Of a DNA stretch of 64,000 nt, positions 1 to 9,286 are shown one piece after another. Every line of letters begins with the position of its first letter. The first letter of the stretch is position 1. This stretch comes from Xanthomonas translucens pv. cerealis (lineage in GTDB: Bacteria > Pseudomonadota > Gammaproteobacteria > Xanthomonadales > Xanthomonadaceae). Both the position numbers and the translations under genes were made by a program. The DNA lies in NCBI RefSeq assembly GCF_006838285.1, contig NZ_CP038228.1, forward strand, positions 868,001 through 932,000. Direction: 5' to 3'. Under the pieces are notes generated by a model, which had not been told where the DNA came from, made no database searches, and saw only the letters and a program-made list of their open reading frames with translations.

Positions 1-153
1 GGCAATCGCGGAACCGAAGCGGGGTATGGGCGTTCATCGCAGATCTCAACTTTGTCGCGCTCACGCTCCGACTTCACACTCACCTCAACTTCGCCTCAAA
101 CCCCACACACGCAGCGGCGGCACCCTGGCGTCCTCCATCACCGAGGACCGTCG
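1..153. other. Left-edge stretch before creD; no intact gene
   Basis: No convincing complete frame lies here. In the usual cre locus the sensor kinase gene creC sits directly upstream of creD, so this could be the eroded end of creC. Short in-frame stretches such as LTLRLH before position 80 weakly suggest a kinase C-terminus, but no histidine-kinase N, G1 or G2 box is visible in the few codons available. The identity is inferred from position only. Confidence 0.2.
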
Positions 154-919
154 ATGAAATCCCTGAGGCTGGTCCTGCGATTCGCCACCATCGGCGGATT
201 GATCCTGTTGCTGCTGATTCCGCTGCTGTGGAGATGGAGTTCGTGCTGGACGGCACCCAGTGCCTGTCATCGTGCCGGTTGGTGACGACAACCAGATCGC
301 GCTGAGCTCGCCGTGGCTCGGCGGCCGCTTTCTGCCCAACCAGCGGCGCATCACCGAACAGGGCTTCCAGGCCAGCTGGGCACTCTCGTCGCTTGCCACC
401 GGCGCGCAGGGACAACTGGCCTCCGGCAGCGAGGACATCGATGCGTTGCGCGTGGACCTGGTCGATCCGGTCGATGTCTACACCCAGGCCGATCGCGCCA
501 GCAAGTACGGCATCCTGTTCGTGGTGCTGACCTTCGTCGCTTTCGCCCTGTTCGAGCTGATCAAGCGCCTGCCGATCCATCCGCTGCACTACCTGCCGGT
601 CGGCCTGGCGCTGGCGATCTTCTTCCTGCTGCTGCTCAGCCTGTCCGAGTACATCGCGTTCCGGCAGGCCTGACTGCTTTCGGCAATGGCCTGCATCGGC
701 CTGCAGTTCTTCTACCTGGGCGGGGTATTGCGCAACCGCGCCCGCGCTGCAGGCTTCGCCAGCATGTTCAGCGTGCTGTACGGCGCGCTGTACGGATTGC
801 TGTCCTCGGAAGACAACGCCTTGCTGATTGGCTCGCTGCTGCTGTTCGGCATCCTCGCTGCGATCATGTGGATCACCCGCAAGATCGACTGGTACGAACT
901 CGGCGCGGCATTGCGCTGA
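154..919 (+). pseudogene. creD: creD remnant (inner membrane protein CreD), decayed
   Basis: CreD is a polytopic inner-membrane protein of roughly 450 residues controlled by the CreBC two-component system. Three pieces of it are visible. The start at 154 (MKSLRLVLRF, then a hydrophobic first helix) runs in frame 1 to about 230. Most of the periplasmic domain is missing, and the frame changes twice around 234-262, through MEFVLDGTQ to VPVGDDNQIALSSPW. The C-terminal membrane part then runs to 670, where an in-frame TGA at 671-673 interrupts it, and resumes in the same frame from 674 to the end at 919 (LLSAMACIGLQFFYLG onward). The stop probably replaces a tryptophan codon. Large deletion, frameshifts and a nonsense codon together make a functional product very unlikely. 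Confidence 0.85.
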
Positions 920-1054
920 ACCGGCACGCGACCAGGATCCCGCCATGTCGGCACACACCGCGAGGCTGGCTGCAAGACGCCGCAACGACCAGGGCATCAG
1001 GGCATCATCGCCAAGCCGGCAGCGCCACGCAAACGCCTGCGATAGAGTTCACCG

Positions 1055-1648
1055 ATGCACGCTCCGCTTCCCATCCAGCGCCTGCGCGGCGCGCAGATCG
1101 CCCCGTTCCTGGACGATGTCGCGCGGCTGCGCATCACCGTGTTCCGCGACTGGCCTTATCTGTACGCCGGCGACCTTGACCACGAGCGCGACTACCTGTC
1201 TGCCTACGACGCCTCGCCCGACAGCGTGTTCGTGCTGGCACGCGACGGCGAGCGCGTGGTCGGCGCCTCCACCGGGTTGCCGCTGGGTGACGACGCCGAG
1301 GCCTTCGCCGCCAGCGCCATCGCGGTAGCGGACGTGTTCTATTTCGGCGAATCGGTGTTGGTGCCCGCGTATCGCGGCCGCGGCGTCGGCCATGCCTTTT
1401 TCGATCATCGCCAGGCGCATGCGCGCGCGCTCGGCCGCTTCGCCCTGACCGCGTTCTGCGCGGTGGACCGCGCTCCAGACGATCTGCGCCGCCCGCCCGG
1501 CTACCGCGGCAACGACGCGTTCTGGCACAAGCGCGGCTACGTTCGCCAACCGTCGCTGCGCATGCAGCTGGCGTGGGACGAAATCGACCGCGGCGAGATT
1601 CTGCATACCCTGAGTTTCTGGACCCGTCCGCTGGAGCCCGCCGTATGA
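1055..1648 (+). CDS. GNAT-family N-acetyltransferase
   Basis: A 197-residue protein with the acetyl-CoA binding motif A of GNAT enzymes, YRGRGVGHAFF, near residues 107-117 after the strand containing FGESVLVP. The acceptor substrate cannot be read from the sequence. The ATG at 1055 follows a short leader. The stop codon overlaps the ATG of the next gene (ATGA at 1645-1648), so the two are almost certainly co-transcribed and translationally coupled to a carbon-nitrogen hydrolase. GNAT-nitrilase pairs suggest modification and then hydrolysis of amide metabolites, but that link is inference. Confidence 0.85.
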   Translation: MHAPLPIQRLRGAQIAPFLDDVARLRITVFRDWPYLYAGDLDHERDYLSAYDASPDSVFVLARDGERVVGASTGLPLGDDAEAFAASAIAVADVFYFGESVLVPAYRGRGVGHAFFDHRQAHARALGRFALTAFCAVDRAPDDLRRPPGYRGNDAFWHKRGYVRQPSLRMQLAWDEIDRGEILHTLSFWTRPLEPAV

Positions 1649-2532
1649 AGATCGCCGTGGCCAAGTACCCGATCGGCGCGCCGGTCGATTTCGCCGCCTT
1701 CGCCGACAAGCAGGCGGCCTTGATCGGCCAGGCCGCGCAGGCCGGCGCGCAGCTGGCGGTGCTGCCCGAATACCTGGCGCTGGAACTGGCCACGAGCTTC
1801 CCTGCGGCCGTGGCCGAGGACCTGCCGGCCTCGCTGGCGGCGATCCAGGCGCTGCACCCGCAGTATCTGGCGCTGTTCGCGCAGCTGGCACAGCGGCATC
1901 GCCTGCATCTGCTCGCCGGCAGCTTCCTGTTGGCCAGCGGGGAAGGGCGCTACCGCAACCGCGCCTACTGGTTCGCGCCCGACGGCCGCCACGGCTGGCA
2001 GGACAAGCTGCAGCTGACCGGCTTCGAGAAGGCCAGCGGTCTGATCGACCGCGGCGACGCGCTGAAAGTGTTCGCGGCGGGCGAGGGCGTGCGCGCCGGC
2101 GTGGCGGTCTGCTACGACAGCGAGTTCCCTCTGCCGGTGCGCGCCCAGTACGAGGCCGGTGCGCGGTTGCTGGTGGTGCCCAGCTGCACCGACACCGAGG
2201 CCGGCGCCACCCGCGTGCGCATCGGTTGCCTGGCGCGTGCGCTGGAGAACCGCATCTTCGTCGCCCGGTCGGTGACCGCCGGGCTGGCCGAGTGGAGCCC
2301 GGCGCTGAACGTGAACACCGGCGAGGCGGCGATCTACGCGCCGATGGATGTCGGATTCCCGGCCGACGGCATCGTGGCGCAGACCCAGGGCGAACAGGTC
2401 TGGGCGCTCGCCGAGCTGGACTTCGCCGCGTTCGAGGCCAGCCGCGCCCGCGCCCAGGTCGCCAACGACCGCGATTGGCGCGGTCAGCTGGCCCCGGCCA
2501 TCGTGCGCGCGGAGCTGGCCGGCTTCGAGTAG
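1645..2532 (+). CDS. Carbon-nitrogen hydrolase (nitrilase superfamily)
   Basis: A 295-residue cytoplasmic amidase/nitrilase-fold enzyme. The catalytic Glu-Lys-Cys triad is visible: E42 in VLPEY, K121 in WQDKLQLTGFE and C156 in AVCYDSEFP. Proteins of this type hydrolyse non-peptide C-N bonds; the substrate is not predictable here. The ATG at 1645 is chosen because it overlaps the GNAT stop and gives the canonical MKIAVAKYP opening. An upstream in-frame start at 1573 would add 24 residues that merely overlap the GNAT gene. Confidence 0.88.
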   Translation: MKIAVAKYPIGAPVDFAAFADKQAALIGQAAQAGAQLAVLPEYLALELATSFPAAVAEDLPASLAAIQALHPQYLALFAQLAQRHRLHLLAGSFLLASGEGRYRNRAYWFAPDGRHGWQDKLQLTGFEKASGLIDRGDALKVFAAGEGVRAGVAVCYDSEFPLPVRAQYEAGARLLVVPSCTDTEAGATRVRIGCLARALENRIFVARSVTAGLAEWSPALNVNTGEAAIYAPMDVGFPADGIVAQTQGEQVWALAELDFAAFEASRARAQVANDRDWRGQLAPAIVRAELAGFE

Positions 2533-2650
2533 GGCTGCGGCGCGCCTGGCGCTGCCGCGAACACGCCGCGCACCGCCACCGCAGCACACGCGATCCGAAC
2601 GCGCGATGCGCTTTGCTACGCTTTCGATCCGCTACCGGTGTATCGCTTTG

Positions 2651-3733
2651 ATGCCCAAGACCCTGCTGCCGCACGCCGTGCGCCTGGAATTCGCGCCAGG
2701 CGCGCTGGTCCACGCCAACCTGTCCGGCGCCGCCTTCACCGATGACTGGCTGTGGGTGGCCGGCGACGAAGCCTGCGCGGTCGATCGCCTGCACGCGCTG
2801 GCGCCGCTCGGCGAGGAGGCGCTGCGCTTCGGCGAGGGCCGCAGTTTCGCCCTCGGCGAATTGCTCGACCTACCCGGCGACCACGACGAAGAGGCCGACC
2901 TGGAAGGCATGGCGCTGTCGCCGGGCTACCTGTGGGTGGTCGGCTCGCACGGCATGAAGCGCAAGAACGCCACGCCCGATCGCGACGACGCCGCCAACGG
3001 CAAGCGCCTGGCCAAGCTCAAGCTCGACGCCAACCGGCGCCTGCTCGCCTGCCTGCCGATCGAGCGCGATGCCGACGGCGCGCCGCAGCTGGTGCGCGCA
3101 GCCGCCGACGGTCGCCGCGCGCTGCGGCTGAAGGGCGACGCCAGGCACAACCAACTCACTTTGCTGCTCGAAGACGATCCACACTTCGGCGCTTATCTGA
3201 AGATTCCCGGCAAGGACAACGGCTTCGATATCGAAGGCATGGCGGTGGACGGCCAGCGCCTGCTGCTGGGCCTGCGCGGCCCGGTGCTGCGCGGCTGGGC
3301 CGGATTGCTGGAAATCGCGGTGGAGGCGCACCACGACCATCTGCGGCTGGTGCCGCTGGACGCACAAGGCACCTTGCTGCGCAAGCATTTCCTGCAACTG
3401 GGCGGGCTGGGCGTGCGCGACCTGCATTTCCACGGCGAGGACCTTTACCTGCTGGCCGGCCCGACCATGGTGCTGAACGGTGAGATGCGCCTGTTCCGCT
3501 GGCCCGGCGCGCGCGCGGCGCTGGCCGCCAACCGCGCACCGGTGCGGTTCCAGCGCGAGCTGGTCAAGTCGCTGGTGCTGCCGCACGGTGAGGACAGCGA
3601 CCGCGCCGAAGCGCTTTGCAACCTGCCGCCGGCGTTGTCCGGCGGCGCGCCGAGCTGGCTGGTGCTGTACGACGCGCCGGGCCCGGCGCGCAGCGACGGC
3701 GAATGCGTCGTGTACGGCGATCTGCTGCGTTAG
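2651..3733 (+). CDS. DUF3616 domain-containing protein
   Basis: A 360-residue protein without a signal peptide. It shows the DUF3616 pattern of repeated aromatic and glycine strands, for example WLWVAGDE near residue 34, DLEGMALSPGYLWVVGSHG near 85-102 and GFDIEGMAVDG near 194-204, which suggests a beta-propeller-like fold. The function is unknown. The ATG at 2651 is preferred; the open frame continues upstream to 2348 but that part overlaps the nitrilase gene. The intergenic palindrome at 3741-3810 follows the stop. Confidence 0.75.
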   Translation: MPKTLLPHAVRLEFAPGALVHANLSGAAFTDDWLWVAGDEACAVDRLHALAPLGEEALRFGEGRSFALGELLDLPGDHDEEADLEGMALSPGYLWVVGSHGMKRKNATPDRDDAANGKRLAKLKLDANRRLLACLPIERDADGAPQLVRAAADGRRALRLKGDARHNQLTLLLEDDPHFGAYLKIPGKDNGFDIEGMAVDGQRLLLGLRGPVLRGWAGLLEIAVEAHHDHLRLVPLDAQGTLLRKHFLQLGGLGVRDLHFHGEDLYLLAGPTMVLNGEMRLFRWPGARAALAANRAPVRFQRELVKSLVLPHGEDSDRAEALCNLPPALSGGAPSWLVLYDAPGPARSDGECVVYGDLLR

Positions 3734-3740
3734 GATATTT

Positions 3741-3810
3741 GTTGGAGCGACTTCAGTCGCGACGGGCATTACCGGAAAAGCCCCGTCGCGACTGACGTCG
3801 CTCCCACAAT
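3741..3810. repeat. Intergenic palindromic repeat, GGAGCGACTTCAGTCGCGAC family
   Basis: Two arms face each other. The left arm is GGAGCGACTTCAGTCGCGAC with GGG, and the right arm is CCCCGTCGCGACT...GTCGCTCCCAC. The spacer of about 20 bases contains ATTACCGG. The same element occurs at 8327, 8451, 31101, 31256, 42599, 42726, 47441 and 48014. No T-tract follows, so this is a REP-like element and not a standard terminator. Confidence 0.85.
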
Positions 3811-3913
3811 GGAACGCGTCCAAGCAATGTTGGACCGGGCATCGCACTGCCTTCGGGCACCGTCGGGCACGGCGGGGTAAAATCGCCCGATTCCCGTTTG
3901 CTCCGAGCGTTCC

Positions 3914-5320
3914 ATGGCCTGCCGCACCCGTTTCGCCCCCAGTCCCACCGGTTACCTGCACATCGGCGGCGCGCGCACTGCGCTGTACTGCTGGCTGGAG
4001 GCGCGCCACCGCGGCGGCGAGTTCGTGCTGCGCATCGAGGATACCGACCGCGAGCGCAGCACCCAGGCGGCGATCGACGCCATTTTGGAGGCGATGGACT
4101 GGCTGGGCCTGGACTACGACCAAGGCCCGGTCTACCAGACCCAGCGCATCGCCCGCTACCAGGACGTGGCCGAACAACTGCTCGCCGCCGGCAAGGCCTA
4201 CTACGCCTACGAGACCCGCGAGGAACTCGACGCGATGCGCGAGGCGGCCATGGCCAAGCAGGAAAAGCCGCGCTACAACGGCGCCGCGCGCGAGCAGAAC
4301 CTGGCGTACCGCGACGACCCGAACCGGGTGATCCGCTTCAAGAACCCGGTCGGCGGCAGCGTGGTATTCGACGACCTGATCAAGGGCCGCATCGAGATCG
4401 CCAACAGCGAACTCGACGACATGGTGATCTTCCGCCCCGACGGCTACCCCACCTACAACTTCGCGGTGGTGGTGGACGACTGGGACATGGGCATCACCGA
4501 GGTCATCCGCGGCGACGACCACATCAACAACACCCCGCGCCAGATCAACATCTACGAGGCGCTGGGCGCGCCGGTGCCGAAGTTCGCGCACATGCCGATG
4601 ATCCTGGACGAGCAGGGCGCCAAGCTGTCCAAGCGCACCGGCGCGGCCGACGTGATGCAGTACAAGGATGCCGGCTACCTGCCGCACGCGCTGATCAACT
4701 ACCTGGCGCGGCTGGGCTGGTCGCACGGCGACCAGGAACTGTTCGGCCGCCAGGAATTGATCGATCTGTTCGACGTCAAGGACGTCAACTCCAAGGCCGC
4801 GCGGCTGGACATGGCCAAGCTCGGCTGGGTCAACCAGCACTACCTGAAGACCGACGACCCGTCCACCATCGCGCCGCAGCTGGAGTACCAGCTGGCCAAG
4901 CTCGGCATCGACCCCGCCGCCGGCCCGGCCGCCGCCGACGTGGTGGTGGCGCTGCGCGAGCGCGTGCAGACGCTGAAGGAAATGGCCGAGAAGGCGGTGG
5001 TCTGGTATCGGCCGCTGGAGACCTACGACGAGGCGGCAGTGGCCAAGCACCTGAAGCCGGGCGCCGAACTGGCGCTGGGCAAGGCGCGCGAGCTGCTGGC
5101 CGCGCTGGGGCAGTGGAGCGTGGACGGCGTGTCGGCTGCGCTGCACGCCGCCGCCGCCGCGCTGGAGATCGGCATGGGCAAGGTGGCGCAGCCGCTGCGC
5201 GTGGCCATCACCGGCACCCAGGTCAGCCCGGACATCTCGCACACGGTATACCTGGCCGGGCGCGAGCAGGCCTTGAAACGTATCGACGCTGCGCTCATCA
5301 AGATCCCAGCGGGAAGCTGA
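3914..5320 (+). CDS. gltX: Glutamate--tRNA ligase
   Basis: A class I aminoacyl-tRNA synthetase of 468 residues that charges tRNA-Glu in the cytoplasm. The HIGH-type signature appears as [12 protein letters not shown] (HIGG at 16-19) and the KMSKS-type loop as KLSKR at 237-241. The C-terminal anticodon-binding region is complete. The length matches bacterial discriminating GluRS. The gene is followed after 16 bases by the Fur-family gene zur, the usual arrangement in this family, and the two probably form an operon. Confidence 0.97.
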   Translation: MACRTRFAPSPTGYLHIGGARTALYCWLEARHRGGEFVLRIEDTDRERSTQAAIDAILEAMDWLGLDYDQGPVYQTQRIARYQDVAEQLLAAGKAYYAYETREELDAMREAAMAKQEKPRYNGAAREQNLAYRDDPNRVIRFKNPVGGSVVFDDLIKGRIEIANSELDDMVIFRPDGYPTYNFAVVVDDWDMGITEVIRGDDHINNTPRQINIYEALGAPVPKFAHMPMILDEQGAKLSKRTGAADVMQYKDAGYLPHALINYLARLGWSHGDQELFGRQELIDLFDVKDVNSKAARLDMAKLGWVNQHYLKTDDPSTIAPQLEYQLAKLGIDPAAGPAAADVVVALRERVQTLKEMAEKAVVWYRPLETYDEAAVAKHLKPGAELALGKARELLAALGQWSVDGVSAALHAAAAALEIGMGKVAQPLRVAITGTQVSPDISHTVYLAGREQALKRIDAALIKIPAGS

Positions 5321-5336
5321 TTCCCCGGAGAAGCCC

Positions 5337-5825
5337 ATGTCCAGCAAGAAGACCGCCTGCACCGAGCCGCACCACCACGTCCGCGACGCCGACGACTTCG
5401 TCAAGGTGGTGGAGCGGGTGAGCCGCGAACGCGGGCTGCGGCTCACCCCGATTCGCGCCAACGTGCTGCGCCTGATCGCCGAGGCGGGGCGGCCGGTGAA
5501 GGCCTACGACCTGCTGGAATGGGTGCGCGAGGGCAAGAGCGTGGGCGCCGACGCGCCGCCCACGGTGTACCGCGCGCTGGATTTCCTGATGGCCAACGGC
5601 TTCGTGCACAAGCTCGAGTCGGTCAACGCCTTCGTCGCCTGCCACCACCCCAGCAGCGCTCAGCACTCGGTGCCGTTCCTGATCTGCGACCGCTGCCACA
5701 GCGCGGTCGAACTGGAGGACCGCGACGTGGTCGCGCAACTGGAACAGCGCGCCAAGGCGCTGGGCTTCCAGCCGCAGGCGCAGACCCTGGAAGTGCACGG
5801 GTTGTGCGCGCGCTGCGCGGGCTAG
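5337..5825 (+). CDS. zur: Fur-family zinc uptake regulator Zur
   Basis: A 162-residue metalloregulator with an N-terminal winged helix (RGLRLTPIRANVLRLIAEAG, near residues 31-50). The C-terminal dimerisation domain has the two structural-zinc pairs CDRC and CARC, plus histidines in ACHHPSSAQH. The alanine- and arginine-rich spacing and the gltX neighbourhood match Zur (np20) and not the iron regulator Fur. With zinc bound, Zur is expected to repress zinc acquisition genes. A plausible target in this window is the ZnuD-like receptor/MerC intergenic region near 17157. Confidence 0.88.
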   Translation: MSSKKTACTEPHHHVRDADDFVKVVERVSRERGLRLTPIRANVLRLIAEAGRPVKAYDLLEWVREGKSVGADAPPTVYRALDFLMANGFVHKLESVNAFVACHHPSSAQHSVPFLICDRCHSAVELEDRDVVAQLEQRAKALGFQPQAQTLEVHGLCARCAG

Positions 5826-5920
5826 GGCGCCGGGCTGTCGCAAGGCCGCCTGCGCCGGCTGGGACGCCGACCGCCAAGCGTGTCTGCGCCGAATGGCACA
5901 TACCGCACGATCGTCTGCGT

Positions 5921-5957
5921 GCGTCTGGCCTGCCTGCGTCTGGCCTGCCTGCGTCTA
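5921..5957. repeat. 15-bp tandem repeat, 2.5 copies, over the 3' end of the MFS gene
   Basis: The unit GCGTCTGGCCTGCCT is perfectly repeated at 5921-5935 and 5936-5950, followed by GCGTCTA at 5951-5957. The partial third copy supplies the minus-strand TAG stop of the sugar transporter. The gap between the convergent zur and transporter genes therefore consists largely of this repeat. Confidence 0.9.
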
Positions 5958-7301
5958 GGCGGTGACTGCAGGCGGCGTCTTCGCGCCCCATAGCGCATAG
6001 AACAGCACGTACAGCTCGCACGCGGCGGTGAGCAGGAAGGCGCGCTGCAAGCCGACATGGTCGGCCAGCCAGCCCTGCACCACCACCAGCGCGCCGCCGG
6101 CGATGGCCATGATCAGCAGGCCTGAGCCTTCCTCGGTGAGCGGGCCCAGGCCCTTGATGCCGAGGGTGAAGATGGTCGGGAACATGATCGAGTGGAACAG
6201 GCCCACCGCGATCAGCGACCACATGGCGACGTGGCCGGTGGTGAGCACGGTCAGCAGCACCACCACGAACGCGCCGACCGAGAACAGCGCCAGCACGGTC
6301 TCCGGCGCGATGCGGCGCATCAGCGCGCTGCCGGCGAAGCGCCCCACCATCATCCCGCCCCACAGCAGGAATAGGTAGTGCGAGGCCTGCTCATGGGTGA
6401 GGTTGCCGATCTGCGGCTGCGAGACGAAGTTGATGAACAGGTTGGACACGCCGATCTCGGCGATCAGGTAGATAAAGATGGCCGGGACGCCCAACACCAG
6501 GTTGCGATGCCGCCACAGCGAATGGCTGGCACGTTCCTGGCCGCTGGCGCGCCGGGTGGCCTGGCCCAGCGCCGGCAGCTTGAAGCGGGCGATGACCACA
6601 GCCAGCACCACCAGCACCGCGGCCACGATCAGGTAGGGCAGCTGCACCGACTGCGCATCGGCCAGGCGTTCGGCCTGGGTCAGTACCGCGTTGCCCTTGG
6701 CGGTGCCGGAGGCCGAGCGGCCCAGGATCAGGTAACCGCCGAACAACGGCGCCAGGGTGGTACCGACCGAGTTGAACGCCTGCACCAGGTTGAGCCGCGC
6801 CGAGGCGGTGTCCGCGCTGCCGATCACCGCGACGTAGGGATTGGCCGCGACCTGCAGCAAGGTGATGCCGCTGGCGATCACGAACAGCGAGCCGAGAGTG
6901 ATGCCGTAGGAGACCAGGCGCGCGGCTGCGATCATGCCCAGCGCGCCCAGTGCCATGATGCCCAGGCCGATCACCAGCGCACGCTGGTAGCCGATGCGTT
7001 CGATCAGCTTCGCCGACGGCAGCGAGGCGAAGAAGTAGGCAATGAACCAGACCGACTCGATCAGCGTGGCCTGGGTGTAGCTCAGCTCGAACACGCTGCG
7101 CAGGTGCGGCAGCAAGGTGTTGTTGATGACGGTGATGAAGCCCCACATGAAGAACAGCGAGGCCAGCAGCGACAGTGCGGCGCGGTAGGAGGGCGCGTTG
7201 CCGGCGAGCGGAGCGGAGGGTGAGAGCGGAGCCGTCGGCCCTATTGGTCCTGCCATCGTGGGGGTGTCCTCTGCGCTGTTGCGGGGGGTGTCGTTGCGCA
7301 T
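5955..7301 (-). CDS. FHS-family sugar MFS transporter (FucP/GluP-like)
   Basis: A 448-residue major-facilitator permease with 12 predicted helices. FHS-type landmarks are visible: FFMWGFITVINNTLLPHLR in helix 1, the ANPYVAVIG segment after helix 4 and NLVQAFNSVGTTLAPLFGG in helix 5. Relatives are proton-sugar symporters for fucose, glucose/galactose or N-acetylglucosamine; the sugar cannot be assigned here. The first 30 or so residues are proline- and serine-rich and could be partly untranslated; an internal start at MAGPIG is possible. The last codons lie in the 15-bp tandem repeat. The gene is convergent with zur. Confidence 0.85.
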   Translation of the reverse strand: MRNDTPRNSAEDTPTMAGPIGPTAPLSPSAPLAGNAPSYRAALSLLASLFFMWGFITVINNTLLPHLRSVFELSYTQATLIESVWFIAYFFASLPSAKLIERIGYQRALVIGLGIMALGALGMIAAARLVSYGITLGSLFVIASGITLLQVAANPYVAVIGSADTASARLNLVQAFNSVGTTLAPLFGGYLILGRSASGTAKGNAVLTQAERLADAQSVQLPYLIVAAVLVVLAVVIARFKLPALGQATRRASGQERASHSLWRHRNLVLGVPAIFIYLIAEIGVSNLFINFVSQPQIGNLTHEQASHYLFLLWGGMMVGRFAGSALMRRIAPETVLALFSVGAFVVVLLTVLTTGHVAMWSLIAVGLFHSIMFPTIFTLGIKGLGPLTEEGSGLLIMAIAGGALVVVQGWLADHVGLQRAFLLTAACELYVLFYALWGAKTPPAVTA

Positions 7302-7379
7302 GCAACGCTACGTCCGTGCGCGCCACGGCGGCGCGGATGCAGGGTCGAGGATAGGCGGCAGCGGCGGCGCGCGACCAAT

Positions 7380-7389
7380 GATTTAAATC
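7380..7389. promoter_or_regulatory. AT-rich palindrome upstream of the sugar transporter (candidate operator)
   Basis: GATTTAAATC is a perfect 10-bp palindrome in otherwise GC-rich DNA about 80 bases upstream of the transporter start. It could be an operator or part of a promoter. Nothing ties it to a named regulator. Confidence 0.25.
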
Positions 7390-7471
7390 GCAGCGGCCAT
7401 ACGATTATGGCAATGATGCACTGCAGCGATGGGTCGCATTGGCAGCGGTGTGCGAGCGCGTATCCGCTCGC

Positions 7472-7744
7472 CTACAGGCAACCGTCGCTGGCGCCGAGTC
7501 GGCCACCCCGTAGTCCACGGTCAGCTCCGTAGTGCGGCAGCACCTGCGTCAGCTTCGGCCACACGTAGGCGTCGGCGGCGTGGCCGACGGTTGTGATGCG
7601 GATGGTGCAGGCGGGGCGGTCGCGGAAGTCGGCGATCGCTCCCAGCTCTGCGTCGATCTCTTGCAGCCGCGGCGCCAGCGTGTCGAACAGGCGTTCGCCG
7701 GCCTCGGTCATCGCCACACCATGCCGTTCATGCGCGGCGATCAT
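7472..7744 (-). pseudogene. LysR-family regulator remnant
   Basis: The minus-strand frame reads VAMTEAGERLFDTLAPRLQEI, then ADFRDRPACTIRITTVGHA and VWPKLTQVLPHY. This is the segment of a LysR-type regulator just after the helix-turn-helix, through the start of the effector domain. The DNA-binding N-terminus is missing upstream, and the frame runs into a stop at 7472 after about 90 residues, where the family needs about 300. It lies divergent from a cupin gene copy that is also broken, so an entire regulator/target pair has decayed here. Confidence 0.7.
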
Positions 7745-7872
7745 GCGGCCCTGCTTCAACGCCACCGCAGGATTGATGCGCCGCTTTTGTAGCGGCATGC
7801 GCGCGGCGCAGGCTAGTGCTGCCGGTGCAGCGCGCCTACAGTCGTTGCCGACGTCCATGCAAGGAGATTCCG

Positions 7873-8285
7873 ATGCCGCTGTTCGCCACCGCCATGTCGC
7901 GTCGATGATGGCCGCCGCGGTTCCCGGCGCACAGGCCAGGCCGATCAAGCTCACCCGCGCCGGCAGCGCCGCCTCGGCGGTCGGCCCGGCGGCCTATTTC
8001 ACCGGCACGGTGCGCATCGACGCGCCGTTCCAGGGCGAGGCGCCGGCTCGCGTCGGCGGCGCCACGGTCAGTTTCGAACCCGGCGCGCACACCGTCTGGC
8101 ACGCCCATCCGCTGGGGCAGACCCTGATCGTCACTGCATGGCGTGGATTCCGCCGGGGGGGGCGAGCACTGGCACGGCGCCAGCCGCAGGTGGCGATGAC
8201 CCATATCGCCATCGCCGAAGCGGTGGACGGATCGCCGGTAACCTGGCTGAAGCCGGTGTCGGAGAGCCAGTGCCGCTGGGAGTGA
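7873..8285 (+). pseudogene. Cupin-domain protein, decayed duplicate of the gene at 11508
   Basis: The sequence is plainly paralogous to the intact cupin at 11508-11978, including a matching leader and ribosome-binding region (AAGGAGATTCCG before the ATG). The start frame hits a TGA after 11 codons. The conserved body then continues in another frame (IKLTRAGSAAS, VSFEPGAHTVWHAHPLGQT). About 60 bases covering the second cupin motif (the intact copy has VQEWGKPVQEIHPGDVVW) are missing, with compensating indels, after which VAMTHIAIAEAVDG resumes. No functional cupin can be made from it. Confidence 0.85.
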
Positions 8286-8326
8286 GTGGCGCAGTTGCGG
8301 CAGATGGGGCGCGGCTGCGCTTGACC

Positions 8327-8530
8327 TGTGGGAGCGCAACTGTCTTCAACCGCGACGAGCGCAGTGGTGAATGTTCCGAACGGGCATGCAGTCGGGACTG
8401 AAGTCCCTCCCACAAGAGGCCTCGCCGCTCCACGGCGCCGGTGGAATCCTTGTGGGAGCCCTTCAGTCGCGACGAACGCAGCGGCGTGCGTTCCGGCTTC
8501 GGCCGTTGTCGCGTGAAGTTGCTCCTACAG
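8327..8530. repeat. Two intergenic palindromic repeats between the cupin remnant and the protease-partner gene
   Basis: Two divergent copies of the GGGAGCGACTTCAGTCGCGAC-type element lie at about 8327-8414 and 8451-8530. Each starts TGTGGGAGC and ends in CCTCCCAC or GCTCCTACA. They occupy most of the 406-base gap 8286-8691. I see no gene in that gap. Confidence 0.75.
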
Positions 8531-8691
8531 TGGCGCTCTGCCCCGAAGACCCTCTGCAGCGCCTGCCGTGGGGCCTTGCGCAGGTATGCCCGCGACTGGT
8601 TCTTCAGCACTGCGAACAGGCACGGCAGCAGGGTTTCCGCTTCCAGTAGCCCGGCCAGTGCCGCGGATGGCGCCCGCCGCCGCGGGTCGCG

Positions 8692-9285
8692 TCACAGTGT
8701 CTGGTTGACGCCCTGGATCATGTCCATCGCGACCTCGCGCGTGCCGGGCGCGTCCCGCAGTTGCTGCCATGCGCGCAGCGCGGCATCGGCTGAGCCATAG
8801 TCGAGCATGGCGCTGCCGTCGATGTCGGAGGCGTAGACCACGCTGCCTGCGCTGCGGCTGGCCAGCGCCTGCGCGACGTCCGGCGTGGTGCCGAACAGCT
8901 TGAGCCTGCCGGTGAGCAGCACCGGCTGGCCGCTGCGTTCGTTGATCGCCACACGCATGCCGCTGGTCCCTGCCGTGCGTGCGTCGGTCGCGCTCGCGAT
9001 GCGTCCGCTACCGTTGAGTACCACGGCATACGGCCCGATGCGCGCGGCGACGACGCCATCGCCATCGCGCGCGGCGGGCTCAGCGTCCTGCAAGGTGGTT
9101 TGCGCCATGGCCGAGGTCGATCGCACCACGGCATCCGGCAGCAAGCGGAAGCTGGCGCGGCCGGCCTGGAAGCGCGTGCCGGTCGCGGCCTGGTGCAGGG
9201 CCTTGGCGTCGGCGTATTGCGCCGATGCCGGTGCCGCGGCGCTCATGGCGAGCAGGGCGAGAAGTGCGAGAGCGATCGTGTTCAT
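8692..9285 (-). CDS. Small secreted protein coupled to the kexin-like protease
   Basis: A 197-residue protein with a clear signal peptide (MNTIALALLALLAMSAAAPASA, cleavage after residue 22). The mature part contains no motif I recognise. Its ATG lies one base after the protease stop (TGA at 9289-9287, ATG at 9285-9283), so translation is coupled to the protease. In Aeromonas the kexin-like protease ASP is followed by ORF2, a secreted chaperone needed for ASP folding. Gene order, export signal and coupling suggest an analogous chaperone or inhibitor here; sequence homology to ORF2 is not established by eye. Confidence 0.72.
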   Translation of the reverse strand: MNTIALALLALLAMSAAAPASAQYADAKALHQAATGTRFQAGRASFRLLPDAVVRSTSAMAQTTLQDAEPAARDGDGVVAARIGPYAVVLNGSGRIASATDARTAGTSGMRVAINERSGQPVLLTGRLKLFGTTPDVAQALASRSAGSVVYASDIDGSAMLDYGSADAALRAWQQLRDAPGTREVAMDMIQGVNQTL

Positions 9286-9286
9286 G

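Noticed and set aside
69..84. Possible CreB binding site (TTCAC-n6-TTCAC) upstream of creD
   Set aside because: The first TTCAC is present but the second half is CTCAA, only 3 of 5 matching, so I do not call it.
2870..5461. Very long minus-strand open frame (863 codons) across the DUF3616 gene and gltX
   Set aside because: It is antisense to two well-supported genes, rich in R, Q, H and A as expected of GC-rich shadow frames, and has no recognisable motif.
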